From Dipteris shenzhenensis (taxonomy: Eukaryota; Polypodiophyta; Polypodiopsida; Gleicheniales), in NCBI GenBank assembly GCA_047967505.1, contig CM106539.1: a stretch of DNA of 64,000 bases; one strand, written 5' to 3'. This document shows positions 1 to 10,869 of this stretch, one piece after another. Each line of letters starts with the position of its first letter. Position 1 is the stretch's first letter. The position numbers were made by a program, and so were the translations under genes. Below the pieces are notes generated by a model. The model saw only the letters and a program-made list of their open reading frames with translations. It had not been told where the DNA came from and did no database searches.

Positions 1-262
1 CTGTTTTCCAAATTGATAGACTTCACATAACTTATGCATTTCTGCAACCTTGAATTTAGGCAATCCTGCAACGATGTTTTGGGCTTGCATTGATTTAAGT
101 CACTGTACATTAACATGACCAATGCGTTTATGCCAGATATCAATATCTGCAACTACACGGTCCCATATGCAAACATTGCTGCACTCAATTCAGGCATGTC
201 CGCATCTAACGTAAACATCCTGCCCTTCTTCTTTCCTTTTGCTATCAAGCGACCGTTATTTT
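1..262 (-). pseudogene. copia GAG-pre-integrase segment, partial
   Basis: On the minus strand two frames together give RLIAKGKKKGRMFTL and then DIDIWHKRIGHVN, the His-x-x-x-His part of the copia integrase zinc finger. A frameshift near 170 separates the two pieces. Near the window edge the first Cys of the Cys pair survives and the second appears changed to Tyr (LCEVYQFGK). The integrase core lies outside the window. Confidence 0.72.
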
Positions 263-299
263 TCATATCCTCAACAAAGCATCCATGAGGATTAAATCT

Positions 300-551
300 A
301 ACCTACAAGCCTTGCTCAACCATTTGACCAACAGAAAGTAGGTTCTTGGTGATATTCGGGACATGAAATACATCGGACATGTATTTCTTTTTCCCATCCT
401 GCATAGACAAAGGAATTTTACCAATCTGCACAATAGGATGTGTAGTATCATCACCAGTCTCCACAAATCCTGGTCTTTCCATTTTCCTTGCATCCTGCAT
501 CCATTCTGCATGACCTGTCATGTGGTTTGACGCACCTGAGTCACACATCAT
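300..551 (-). pseudogene. copia aspartic protease segment
   Basis: An 82-residue open stretch begins MMCDSGASNHMTG. Asp-Ser-Gly-Ala is the active-site motif of retroviral-type aspartic proteases, and SNHMTG is typical of plant copia elements. The usual C-terminal part of the domain follows (VFHVPNITKNLLSVGQM). In the polyprotein this domain would release Gag and Pol proteins. A stop follows at about 303, so the frame does not run into the integrase region. Confidence 0.85.
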
Positions 552-639
552 TGCTTTCTTCTACACTTGTCATAGAATTGGTCATGTGTTGCACCATAAA
601 CAGATGCTCATTTCTGTCATCACCCTGTCTACTAGAAGA

Positions 640-1571
640 TGCATAATTCCCTTGCTGCAATTTTCCATTCATGATGTCATTCTGCTTTTTATAGTAGTCT
701 TTAGCCATAAGACCCATTTTACCATAGTAGTAGCATTCAACATTGCTGTTTGCATTTGGCCTCTCTGCCATACACCACGACCTCTTTGGCTCCCCCTGCC
801 TCTAGAGTTACCACGTCCTCCTCCAAAGGACTGGTTTTCTTGAGTTTGCTGCATATTTTGATTTCTACCACGGCCTCCAAATCGGCCTCCTCTACCTCTG
901 CCTCTACCTCTTCCAGCATTTGAGTAGAAATTTGAGTAGAAGACAGTTTCTTTTCAAGTTCCTCCTGAAGAAGATGCACCACCATTTCTCTGCTCTTCAG
1001 AAATTAGAAGACCAAACAGCTCCTCAAAATCAAGAAATTTTTCACGGACGGCAATGGATGTCCGGAACTATGCATAATCCTTTCCTAGACCATTCAAGGT
1101 CATAGAAACCAAATCATCATCTTCCACTAGCGGCCCAATGGAAGCAAGTGCATCTGCAATTTTCTTCACCTTCATGTGGTAGTCATTGATGCTCATATTT
1201 TCTCTCTGCACATTGTGCAACTCCTGCTTGAGCTGCATTTTCCTGGCTTGCATATTTGTGCTGTACATTTTTGCCAAGGTATCCCATGCCTCCTTTGGCA
1301 TACTTGCATCCTGAATATGCACAATCATAGAATCCAAAATACTGATAGACAGCCAGTACATAACTTTTCTGGCTCTCTCATGCCATCCTTTAAATGCCTG
1401 CATTTCCTGTTTATGGGGAACATTAGGAAGAACTGGTTCTTCTTCATTTCCTGTAATGAACTCCCAATAGCCTTTTCCCATAAGGAAATTCGTCATTCTA
1501 AACTTCCATGCTTGGAAGTTGTTCTTGTCAAGCTTTTCAGTGACAATCTGTGAAAGAGAATCAGACGCCAT
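640..1571 (-). pseudogene. gag: copia gag with degraded CCHC knuckle
   Basis: Gag starts at the ATG at 1571 (an upstream ATG at 1586 is in frame). It shows the copia gag opening in which a short N-terminus leads into NFQAWKFRM, followed by the helical capsid region with VREKFLDFEELF near its end. An in-frame stop lies at about 1068, after which the frame continues into an Arg/Gly-rich stretch. The nucleocapsid CCHC knuckle lies in another frame at about 690-735 and reads CYYYGKMGLMAKDYY. Compared with the usual Cys-x2-Cys-x4-His-x4-Cys, three of four zinc ligands are lost (Cys to Tyr, His to Leu, Cys to Tyr). Confidence 0.82.
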
Positions 1572-2106
1572 TACACAACACTGCAAAATATTCTGTTACT
1601 GCAATAAACACAGCTTCTGTCTCACACGGGCAAATCTACAAAACTGATGAAAGTGGTATTTGACCACACGGTCACTTCCTAGTGACAATTTTGCATCAAC
1701 AGGCAATAAGGATGATTCTGTAACTCCCAGTATCTCTGCGCACAGGCATATGATGCAATTTCTGTGGTAACTTTTCACCGACCTTCAGAGCAGTGGTCGC
1801 ACAGCAAAAACATGGCCTTTTTCTCAGTGCTTGCGAAGAACTTCCGCCTCCAAAACGGCAGGCCCCAAAATGGCCTCGAATCAGAAAAATAAAGTCACCC
1901 AGGGCTTTGCCTCTGCCCGTAGCATATATTGCCCTCTCGCCACACCACGAAGGGCATCTCAATTTGAGACAAAGCACTCTCGCACTTTCTGATTATGCTA
2001 CCTGCAGAGATTTGCTCCCAAACTCAAAAAAGGAAAGCAACACTGATCCTCTTACTAGAACACCGCGAACTTGGTTTGCTTTCTTGAGCTCCTTACCATG
2101 AACCAG

Positions 2107-2118
2107 GCTCTGATACCA
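2107..2118 (-). other. primer-binding site (initiator tRNA-Met)
   Basis: On the element strand this reads TGGTATCAGAGC, the standard plant copia primer-binding site complementary to the 3' end of initiator tRNA-Met. It follows the LTR end directly. Confidence 0.85.
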
Positions 2119-2372
2119 TGTGAAGATAGTGGGAGAGAAGGAAGGAGTCTCACTTGTGGCTTTCTCACATACACAATGGGGGAATACACACAAAGATGGA
2201 GGCTGAAAACAGTTTTTCTCTTCTTAGTTGTGTAAGCCAAAAGAACTCTAGTACAAAGAAATAGAAGAACCCTATATGTGGGTCTCAAACCAAACTCAGC
2301 TAACTAAGGTAGCATACTAACTGAGCCACGAACTAGAGTACATAAGGATAGCTGTCATCCCACTATTATTCA
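2119..2372 (-). repeat. 5' LTR of the first copia element
   Basis: About 254 bp. The inner end is TG on the plus strand (CA on the element strand) and abuts the primer-binding site. The outer end is placed at CA 2371-2372, because the sequence there (tcccactattattca) is an imperfect inverted copy of the inner end (tgtgaagatagtggga). The second LTR is outside the window, so the outer boundary is an inference. Confidence 0.65.
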
Positions 2373-2439
2373 TGGGCGGTGTACCAACCGCATCTACAGC
2401 TAACAAGTCGGTGACATAAATGCACAACGGTCACCCTGG

Positions 2440-2960
2440 CATATCACGAGTGGAGCTCGATATCTCAACATTGAAAACCACTCTCATGCCTCCAAGGCAT
2501 GAATAGAACTTGACTTTCCATTGGGAAAGATTTAGGCAATTTTACAATGAGAGTAATGCTGAATTTGCAGCATTGGTTTTGGAAAATCTCTTTATAGTTA
2601 TTTGAAAAGCAGGAGGAAGATAGAAGAAAGAAATATTTAGCATCTCTAATATCGAAAGTGAGGTATGAGGTTGAAATGTTCAACCCAACCACTTTTAGTG
2701 ACCTCACTAAATGGCTCAAATAGAAGAAAGGAAGTTGAACCTTGGAAAGCCCTTCAATAAGGGAAAGGGAAAGGCTATTGTATAGAATGTAAATAGCTAG
2801 TGATATCCTAGATGGGTGCCAATTTCTTCTATAATTGATGAAGAAAAGAAGAGGCTAATTCAGGAAGGAAAATGTTTTGGATGTAAGAAACATAAGCTAG
2901 GGCATGTATGGCATAAGTGTCCTATTTGCTCGGCTAAAATATCTAAGACAAATCCAATCA
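2440..2960 (+). pseudogene. eroded Ty3-gypsy-type gag remnant
   Basis: The plus strand holds scattered pieces of a gypsy gag: a block around 2640-2700 resembling the end of the Retrotrans_gag domain (KVRYEVEMFNPTTFSDL), then at 2871-2921 a knuckle-like CFGCKKHKLGHVWHKC. The knuckle spacing is Cys-x2-Cys-x6-His-x4-Cys, two residues longer than canonical. Stops interrupt every frame. No LTRs or pol were found next to it. Confidence 0.5.
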
Positions 2961-4010
2961 AAGGGAAAGATTAATCATCAAGTCAGGATAGTGAGTTTCT
3001 CCCTCCTCAGCCTAGAAATATACTATAATTGTCGAGCCATGAATGAATGCTATCCACTCAACCAACACCTCTTGGACCTCATAATTTTTTCAAGGTGTAT
3101 GAGTATGTGATTAGATAGATAATATTATCATATTTCTTGTAGAGAATAGATAGAGAAGGAAAGAGGCTCAAACCACCCTAGCAATATGGCAACTCCACAA
3201 ACAATGCTTGCATGATTCCTGGACATGAGCTGACACTTCATGCATAAGGAAGACTTGCCCATCTATTGAAACCAAGAGCCAACTTGGATGCCTCTATGAA
3301 TGTTGAGCCCAATAAATTATCAAACCTTCTTGGCCTTAAAAGTAAGACCAAAAGAGATGGTGCTCTAAGATCTCCTATGCGTTCCAATGCTGAATAGCTA
3401 TGGGTAATTGGTCCACTATTCTCTCTTGAATCCTTCAGGAATACTAAAGAATAAAACTAGACAATTTGATGTGATAGGAGCCAGCTAAGACCATTCCCCT
3501 GCAACCTAATCCAACTTGGTGAGAGGTCTCCCCTAAAAGGTCCAACGTATCCAATCCTCTGCCAATATACATGCTTTTGATCCATTGGTTGTGCCAATGT
3601 GAGACTATGAGATGTGTTTGAAGGAAAATATAAGAAACGTGCCGGTCCTCTCACACCTAAACATGTACCCTACTCATTAAAGCTCCCAAACCATCTGAAC
3701 TCTATTGAAGCGTGGCGAGGATCTGTGAGAGTCCCCCTCTCCAAGCATGTGGAATGGCTCTCATAATCTGAAGTCTAGTACCAACAACCTGGGATAGAGG
3801 TCCATATCTTTAAATAATCATCTCCTCTGTAATATCACGTCCTCCACTAAACCAGTAGCGGCAATCTTAGCCAACCCCTTTGAATGCCACTGTGCCAATC
3901 TAGATTGCTGCTCAATGTTAAGAATAGTACCCTAGTACCACACTAGCGGGTTATGGAAAAGTGGTTGTCTTGCTAACTGAACCCATCACCAATCCTAGAC
4001 AACCCCTCTT
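2961..4010. other. no gene recognised
   Basis: About 1 kb between the gag remnant and the left inverted arm. Both strands have only short frames with no motif I recognise. It may contain more eroded retrotransposon sequence. Confidence 0.4.
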
Positions 4011-5190
4011 AAAGTCATGCTTACACAAAAGCGTATTTCTAGTCGAATAACTTAATAAACTTAAAATTTTAAAACTTTTATTGGGTGAGGATGAGGCCCC
4101 TCCCCCCAATTGGGTAAACACAATTGTATTTTTTTATATTCAATGATGCTTAGGCTCACTACCAATGGCAGTAAAACTCTTTGGACAAAACCTTCTCTGG
4201 GAAATCTAGAGTTCTAGACCGAGATTCAAATATAGGAGTATTATAATCATCTTCCATTCCCAACTAGGACTCAAATATACTATTGATTGAGGATCATCTA
4301 AGAAAGTAACCACTAGGAGCCCTTTTCCCGATATCTTAGTGTAGAAACCTTAGACTTTGGAAATATCAATCTTTTCAACATGGAGAAACCCTACCTATCT
4401 AAAGATTTTTTTATATACAGCTTACAGATAAACTCAAACACCTTCAAGATCAACCAAAAGCAAAAAAAGATTTTGAAACAAGGGAAAAAGAAATAGCTCA
4501 ATCATCAATTGCACCTTATAGACTAAAGTTTGGCTGCTGTGGAGAGAGTAGGTGCTACTAGAGAGAGAAGGCATATAGAGAGAGAGAACATCTAGAGAGA
4601 GAAAGTGTCTAGAGCGAGAAAGCATCTAGAGAGAGAAATCATCTAGAGAGGGAAAATGAAACCTAAAAATAAAGAAGCAATTGGTCATAATAGAATACCC
4701 CATTTAATCAAGATTTACGCATAGGTGAGAGGTTGAAATAGGGAGCTCTACAACAATATGGTTAAGAGACACCAAGAAAAAATAAGCAAGAGGATAGCGA
4801 GAAATAGTGCGATAAATAGCAACAAGAGAGGCGAGAGGAATAATTGTTGTGTAGCAATAGGAAGATTGGGTGAAATAGGTGATGGATGGGCAGCAGGAGC
4901 AGGCTAAAAGATAGGCGATATATAGCAAGAGAGAAGCAAGAGAGGTAGACGATGGATGGCGGGAGTGGTTGAAGTGCAAGGCTAGTTAGGAGTAGGATCT
5001 GAAGCTTTGAATGAATCCCAGAAGAAGGACGACCCTTTATTTGTAGGAGAGCTAGTGGAAAATGCCAGGTTTAAAATAGGGAAGAAGCTTGGGAGAGAAA
5101 CAAGATAAATTGGACACCCAGTTAGCTTGAGGAAAAAGCTAGGCACCTAGCTGGCTTGAGGGGAACATAGTACTTTTAATAATTTAATAA
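4011..5190 (-). repeat. left arm of a long diverged inverted repeat
   Basis: The reverse complement matches 8190-9490 over almost its whole length. Shared blocks include the outer end (near TTACAC...AGTCGAA(T/C)AACTT), the gatgaggcccctcccccc block at about 4090, runs of agagagaa spaced by catctag at 4560-4650, and aagcttgggagagaaaca at about 5090. Divergence is moderate. This arm lacks about 60 bp near 4335 that the right arm keeps. There is no ORF of note. Confidence 0.8.
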
Positions 5191-6632
5191 AATTAATTTT
5201 ATTCTGAACCACTCTACCCATGTGCAACATTAATTAATCTATGGCTTAGGGCTCAATAAAACCCTAAATCTTAATTTAGATGTATCTAGCTATAGACAGC
5301 TCAGATGTCTACCAGACTAGAGCCCTCTTTTAGCTCTTGAAAAACTCTATAACCTAGATACTCACTAATTGAGCTTTGCAATTATTGACTGTGTAATCTA
5401 GATCTATTCCTCATTGACTACGCCATAGTATAACACACCAAGGCTCACCCCCAAGGCCATTGAATGTGCTAGAAGGAATGGTCGAATATGGAAACCCTTG
5501 TGGATGTGTGAAGTGTCATCAGTCTCATATAAAATGTTGGTAATTTAATAACACGTGGATGGTGATCCGATAGGATAGTCATTTGACTCGTAACTTCAGT
5601 CCACCCCATGAACTATCTTGCGACATCCTATCACTGAATGTGACTATGATATATACTGAAGATCCATGCTAAAGATAGTAACAAAAGACTATATTGAAGA
5701 TGGTAAACATAGGCCACGTTGGAGATGGCAAACCAAGACCATACTAAAGATGGTAAATCATGCTGAAGGTGACTGGTCATGTTGAAGGTGATAGATCACA
5801 GTGAAGGCAATGTATCGCACTGAAGGCAATAAGAGATCTGATGTCTGAAAAGGGTCACACAGAAGGTGACACAAGTGCTATATTGGAGATAGCAATGCAT
5901 AGTGATCAGCCATGAAAAGCGAGCACTCTGAACTGCTGATGAAGATGTGCACATGTTAGCAAAAGATGCCCGATCGGGATGTGAAATCCTATCACAAGAA
6001 TTCAAATAGAAGAATACACACGTGTGGTCAATAAAAATGAGATCTCAAGAAAGTTAAAGTAATGATAAAAGAATATGGCAGTGAGAAAGAGCCATTATTA
6101 CATTCCCTCCATCGCTGCAATCTAGTTGTCCTCAGTTGGCTAACAAGTTGGATGGGAATACTGCATTGATAACAAGCAATTTTGAATGGACGAGCAATTG
6201 AAAATGTTTATATAATAATATATAATATATAATTATTATAACAACACAGTGTGTGGGCAAGGAGGTGGCCCGCTTCCTTTCCGTAAGAGTTATAATCCAA
6301 GGGAACGGGCCCTTCCTTGAGTGCTGAGATAACGTCGAGAATATTAATACCGAGGATATTAGTGCTGAGATAAGTCTTGCGAATGGATAAGATATTGGCA
6401 TATTACCTGAATGTTAATAGTCATAATCGTAGTCAATCACCACGAGTGGTGCACCAAAAACTCCACATTGTTGCAGGTCATCAAGCTCAAGGAGCATATA
6501 CTCCAGATGATAGTGGACGCTATTAGCCATGACGAAAAAATTCATTAAAAACTAAGAATGATCACAAAACTCTCACTCAACTCAATCCTAAAGCATTGTG
6601 TTTAGGAGAGCTTGTGCTAATAATTTGATAGA
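5191..6632. other. AT-rich spacer between inverted arms, no gene seen
   Basis: No ORF with a recognisable domain on either strand. It contains a patch of degenerate short repeats at about 5690-5885, annotated separately, and TA-rich stretches near 6210-6235. Confidence 0.4.
5690..5885 (+). repeat. degenerate 15-18 bp tandem repeats
   Basis: A run of related units such as catgctgaaggtgac, catgttgaaggtgata, cacagtgaaggcaatg and cgcactgaaggcaata. Unit length drifts, so this is an old minisatellite rather than a fresh one. Confidence 0.6.
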
Positions 6633-6979
6633 GTGAGGCAAAGGACGATAGCTGCAAGCGTTTTGGTCAATTCCCGCAATGAAAGTGCAACGAACATGTT
6701 GACTCGTGCACTGTTGCATGTAAATATTGGATGTGCTTCAGCTCTTCGAACAAAAACACAATTGAATCTCGTTCCGCTTAACACAATTGAACAGGATGTA
6801 AAAGATGCAAATGTACCTAGTGAATAGAAATTGTTACAAAAAACTTACAATCCCAAAGCCACAATTGCTTTTGATTGTGTGCTTTTGACTGTGTGGATGT
6901 GTATTGCAAAGGTAGGTCGTTACTACCTTTTTGAAAAGCCAATATTTGAGGCACTCAGACACCGCGAGAGGATACTTTG

Positions 6980-7318
6980 AGCACGGAGACATGAGTAGAC
7001 TTTTTCCTTGGCTGATCCCTCTCAGAGCTCTATCACAGAGTTTTTCCAGCCATATCACATGGACACCCACGGGATGAGGCCTCGACATGACCGTGACCCA
7101 GAGCCTGTGGCCCGACAGCTCAGAGACACACAGATCACACTTGGGGACGTCCCCTCCACATTTAGAGTCGAGCCCCGCCTGACGGGGGTCATAGTAGCCC
7201 TGGTTAGACGCAGAGCTATGACCAAGAGACATGCCAGGGCTGCACCTTTGAGTGGCCAACAACACTCTATCGCTAATTTCATGCCCCCATCGCCTCATCC
7301 ACCCGGATGTCTTGATGG

Positions 7319-7360
<42 letters not shown>

Positions 7361-7566
7361 GATAGTCGACTACCAACATGACATGACTATGTAGTACTTA
7401 CGATTTAGTACTGACATTTTGCATTTTTTGCATTTGCATTGGTGTGGATGCTCGTTTAGTAGCTCCACCACCACAACTCGTTTGTACCAAGTTTTTCACA
7501 GTCTCATAGACCCATTGGTCTTTTGAAGACTTTAATAAACTCTTTCTTTCTTTCTTTCTTTCTTTC
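6980..7566 (+). mobile_element. 3' end of a TC-tailed LINE, with a (GAT)n run
   Basis: The right part (about 7495-7566) carries the 3' signature seen at five other places in this window: CATAGACCCA, then GTC TTTTG AAGACTTTAATAAA, then (TTTC)n. Upstream, 7008-7394 is open (128 codons) and contains a (GAT)n microsatellite at about 7319-7361 coding for poly-Asp. That frame may be the worn C-terminus of the LINE ORF2, but I recognise no motif in it and do not call it a gene. The 5' boundary is uncertain. Confidence 0.55.
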
Positions 7567-8189
7567 TCCTCAGCTCCATCCGCTAGGCCAAAGCTTGCCA
7601 AGACCTCCACCACCCCATCAATTACCTCCTCATCCAACACCTCCAAATTCTGATTCCATCACCATTGCCCCCACAGACCAGCACAACAGCATGTACGACC
7701 CCTTGTAGATTGGACACATTGAGCCTCATCCACCTCAATATGGAACCTTCCTTCACCGAGTCCTTGTGGTGCAGAAATTGCACTCCTCCATGGACAAATC
7801 CACCGAGAGGAAGAGCTTGTCCACAATGCCAAAGCTGAGGCAAACGATACCCCAAAAGCAAGATGCAACAAATGAGAATTGTTCTTAGCAACAAGGCAAT
7901 ATCAATTACACAATTTTGTGTGGGATTAAGCTTTCAGAGAAATCGTTCTCATCTAGAATTCGTTGTTAAGGATTGTTGAAGAAGCGCTTATTGTCGTCGG
8001 GAGGGTATGATCAATGAATCTCTGATGAAGGAACAAAATCTTTCCAAATGTTTGTTTTTTTCCATGGAGCCACATTTTTAGCCACCAAGCTGCCAAATTG
8101 AATAGACACACAAGTGCCATCAAACAGAATCACCGTACAAAGGAAAACCCTCACAGTTCCATACTACAGGTTTATTAAAGTTTTTTTAA
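7567..8189. other. spacer, no gene recognised
   Basis: Between the LINE tail and the right inverted arm. Short frames only, for example a plus-strand Ser/Thr/Lys-rich stretch around 7740-7870 with no recognisable domain. Confidence 0.35.
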
Positions 8190-9490
8190 TTATTAAAGTG
8201 TTATGCTTCCCCCTCAAGCCACCTAGGTGCCTAGCTTCTTCCTTAAGCTAACCGGGCACCTAATTTATCATGTTTCTCTCCCAAGCTTTTTCCTATTTTT
8301 ATCCTTGCTTTTTCACTAGCTCTCCTACAAATGAAGGGCCAGCCTTCTTTTGGGATTCCTTCAGAGCTTGAGCTCCTACTCCTCCCTAGCCTTTACACTT
8401 CAACCGCTCTTGCCTTCCATCGCCTACCTCTCTTGCTTCTCTCTTGATGTCCATTGCCTATCTTTTAGCTTGCTCCTGTTGCCCACCAATCGCCTATTTC
8501 ACCTGCTCCTCCTGTTGCCGCACATCACTTATTCCTCCCGCCTCTCTTGTTTTTGTTCATCGCACTATTTCCACCCATCCTCTCGTTGATTTTTTTGTTG
8601 TCGTCTCTTAACCCTATTGTTTTGCAGACTTGAGCTCCCTACTTTAGCCTTTCTGTTATGTGTAAATCTTGATCAAATTGTGTATTCTATTCTGACCAAT
8701 TGCTTCTTTATTTTCAAGTTTTATTTTCTCTCTAGATGATTTCTCTCTCTAGATGCTTTCTCTCTCTGGATGCCTTGTCTCTCTAGCAGAACCTTCTCTT
8801 TTTAGCAGCTAGACTTTATTCTATAAGGTGCAGTTGATGGTTGAGCTATTTCTTTTTCCCTTTTTTCAAAATTATTTTTCGCTTTTAGTTGATCTTGAAG
8901 GTAAATGGTTTTATCTATAAGCTATTTAAAAAAAAATCTTCAGACAATTAGGGTTTTTCTATGTTGAAAAGATTGATATTTCCAAAGTCTAAGGTTTCTA
9001 TACTAACCCTAACGGTAGAATTTGAGTTTCCTATGTTTAGGGATAAGGAGGACCAAGACCATTTTTGTGGCTCTCTCCACTTGGTATCGGGCCAAGGGTT
9101 GCCAGTGGTTACTTTCTTGGATGATCCTCAATCATATGTATATTTGAGTCCCCATTTGGAAAGGAAGATGATTGTAATAGTACTATAATTGAGCCTTGGT
9201 CTAAAACTCTAGATTTGCTAGAGAGGGTTTTGTCCAAAGATCTACACTACCATTGTAGTGAGGCTAAGCATCATTGAATATATAAAAATTGGGGGGAGGG
9301 ACCTCGTCCTCACCCAATAGGGTGCCGGTGTACTTGTCTCTATGTCTTTTATCTTTTTTCACTTTTTGGATGTATGTGGTTTGAATGCATTTAAAGTTGT
9401 GGTACTTTTATGTAGAATTAGATAAGTTCTAAAATTCTAAGTTTATTAAGTTGTTCGACTGGAAATCATGCTTCCGTGTAAGTGCGACTC
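8190..9490 (+). repeat. right arm of the long inverted repeat
   Basis: Plus-strand counterpart of 4011-5190, about 1.3 kb. It keeps a segment missing in the left arm that contains ttggtatcgggccaagg (about 9079-9095), which is similar to a copia primer-binding site, and a purine run ggggggaggga near 9291. This leaves two readings: terminal inverted arms of one element (about 4011-9490), or two independent insertions in opposite orientation of a short LTR-type element. No convincing target-site duplication was seen. Confidence 0.78.
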
Positions 9491-9534
9491 TAACAACTAC
9501 AAACACAACATCATACATGCATCACAACTCTTCT

Positions 9535-9800
9535 GATGCTTCTAGTGGAGACTGTGGCAACTCTTCCGATGCTTCCAATGGAGGTTGTGGTGCTCTAGAT
9601 GTACACTTAGTCTTCTATAGTATGTAGTGCTTTCGGAGTAGACTCAATATCCTCTTCCTTAAATGCAAGCGGAGGCTATGGCAACTCTTTTGATGCTTCC
9701 AGTGGAGACTGTGGTGCTGTAGGTGTACACTGAGTCTCTACTTCTGTAGTGTGCAGTGCTTTCATAGTAGACTCAGTCTCCTCTTCCTTAAATGCAAGCT
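9535..9800 (-). repeat. 123-bp tandem duplication at 3' end of the C48-like locus
   Basis: The block from gatgcttcca through ttaaatgcaag occurs at about 9568-9670 and again at 9691-9797 (period about 123 bp, 41 codons). A shorter third copy of its first 33 bp lies at 9535. The period is a multiple of three and the repeats encode a Glu/Ser/Pro-rich tail, so the duplication kept frame until the TAG at about 9676. Confidence 0.75.
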
Positions 9801-10869
9801 CTGATATTGCTTCAATTGCACGTTGTATTCTAATGGCAGTAAGTAGATCTCGAATGATTTCAGCCCTAAACAATTGTATATCCTCCTCTGAATATTTGAG
9901 CTCCAAAGAGTCTTCTGATGAGATCTGTGGCTTAAGTGAGAAAATTTCTTTAAAAATCAACATGCAATTGTAGGCAACTCTCCACCCACAACTATGCCCA
10001 TCTTCTTGCTCTACTACTAAATTCTTTTGGAAGTCTACCAAGTCTTTGTACTGTCCTATTTCTCTGATAGCAGATACCAACTTCTCAATTGACGTGCTCA
10101 TCATGACATATTAAAAAAACTTAGTGTGTCTATTACATAAGGTACATAATATAGAAGTAACAACAGATTAATAGAATACTTACATTTGCACTGAGCCATG
10201 GAAGCCTACAATTGAGTTAACAAACCAATAATAGTTGTCCTCAAGGTCCCAAACCATCAGACTGCAATGTTCCCTACACGAATAATTAAGAACCATTATT
10301 ATTTAACACAATGTTGTTAGTATAAGATGAAAATAAAGGTTGCCATGGTACTTACATCTCCTGATATGCCATAAATAGGACTCGCATGCCATGTAAGTAT
10401 AAAGGCTGTAACCATTTACAAACATCGGCTATCGTCTTTCTATTATCACTAAGTATAGGAGAAAGGAGGGAATCCAACATATACACATGCTTTTGTACGG
10501 CTCTACCAAATCATGAGATAACTATACTACACCAACAAATAAATGAATATTAGCTTATTAGATTTAATCAAAATATTGAATTATCAAGCAGAGAAAAAGT
10601 TTGTATCAAACCTGAGAATGGCCATCATAACGTTGTTATTGACCTCATTTGAAGCTCTAGAGAGGATTGAAATTTCCTCTCCCCCAAATTCAAGATACTG
10701 AGTCTATGTTGAATCATAACCCTAACATTAAAAGAGCTTCCTAATGATTCCAATGAAGCCATGTTTGTAGAGTTGAGGTCTTCTATCCCCTTTGACTCTT
10801 TGACGGCATTCATTTCGTACTCCTCTGAGCCATTATCATCTATTTGCCTTGTGGGAGGGTCCATAATGT
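9676..10869 (-). pseudogene. C48-like module 3 (four exons)
   Basis: Exon 1 ends at donor 10612 (CTCAG/gtttgat), exon 2 is 10526-10356 (171 bp), exon 3 is 10273-10184 (90 bp), and exon 4 runs from 10096 to the stop at about 9676. The His block is EHCSLMVWD, so the usual Trp after His is Cys. The acid position is Asn (WFVNSI). Exon 4 has VEQEDGHSCGWRVAYN, the best-kept nucleophile block of the three, followed by a Glu-rich tail. Exon 1 has a frameshift at a G run near 10680 and exon 2 has a TGA. It is the most 3' unit and carries the C-terminal repeats. Confidence 0.74.

Larger units (their letters stand above)
1..2372 (-). mobile_element. Ty1-copia retrotransposon, 5' part, cut by window start
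   Basis: Read on the minus strand, an LTR (2372 to 2119) is followed by an initiator-Met primer-binding site, a copia-type gag, an aspartic protease and a GAG-pre-integrase segment that runs off the window at position 1. This order (gag, PR, IN first, RT later) is the Ty1-copia order. Integrase core, RT, RNase H and the 3' LTR must lie outside the window. Several stops and frameshifts show the copy cannot make a polyprotein. Target-site duplication cannot be checked because only one end is present. Confidence 0.88.

Noticed and set aside
7008-7394. 128-codon frame with poly-Asp
   Set aside because: The acidic run is a (GAT)n microsatellite; no recognisable domain; position fits a LINE 3' region.
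4011-9490. Inverted arms as proven terminal inverted repeats of one DNA transposon
   Set aside because: No target-site duplication and no transposase between them; the head-to-head double insertion is equally possible.
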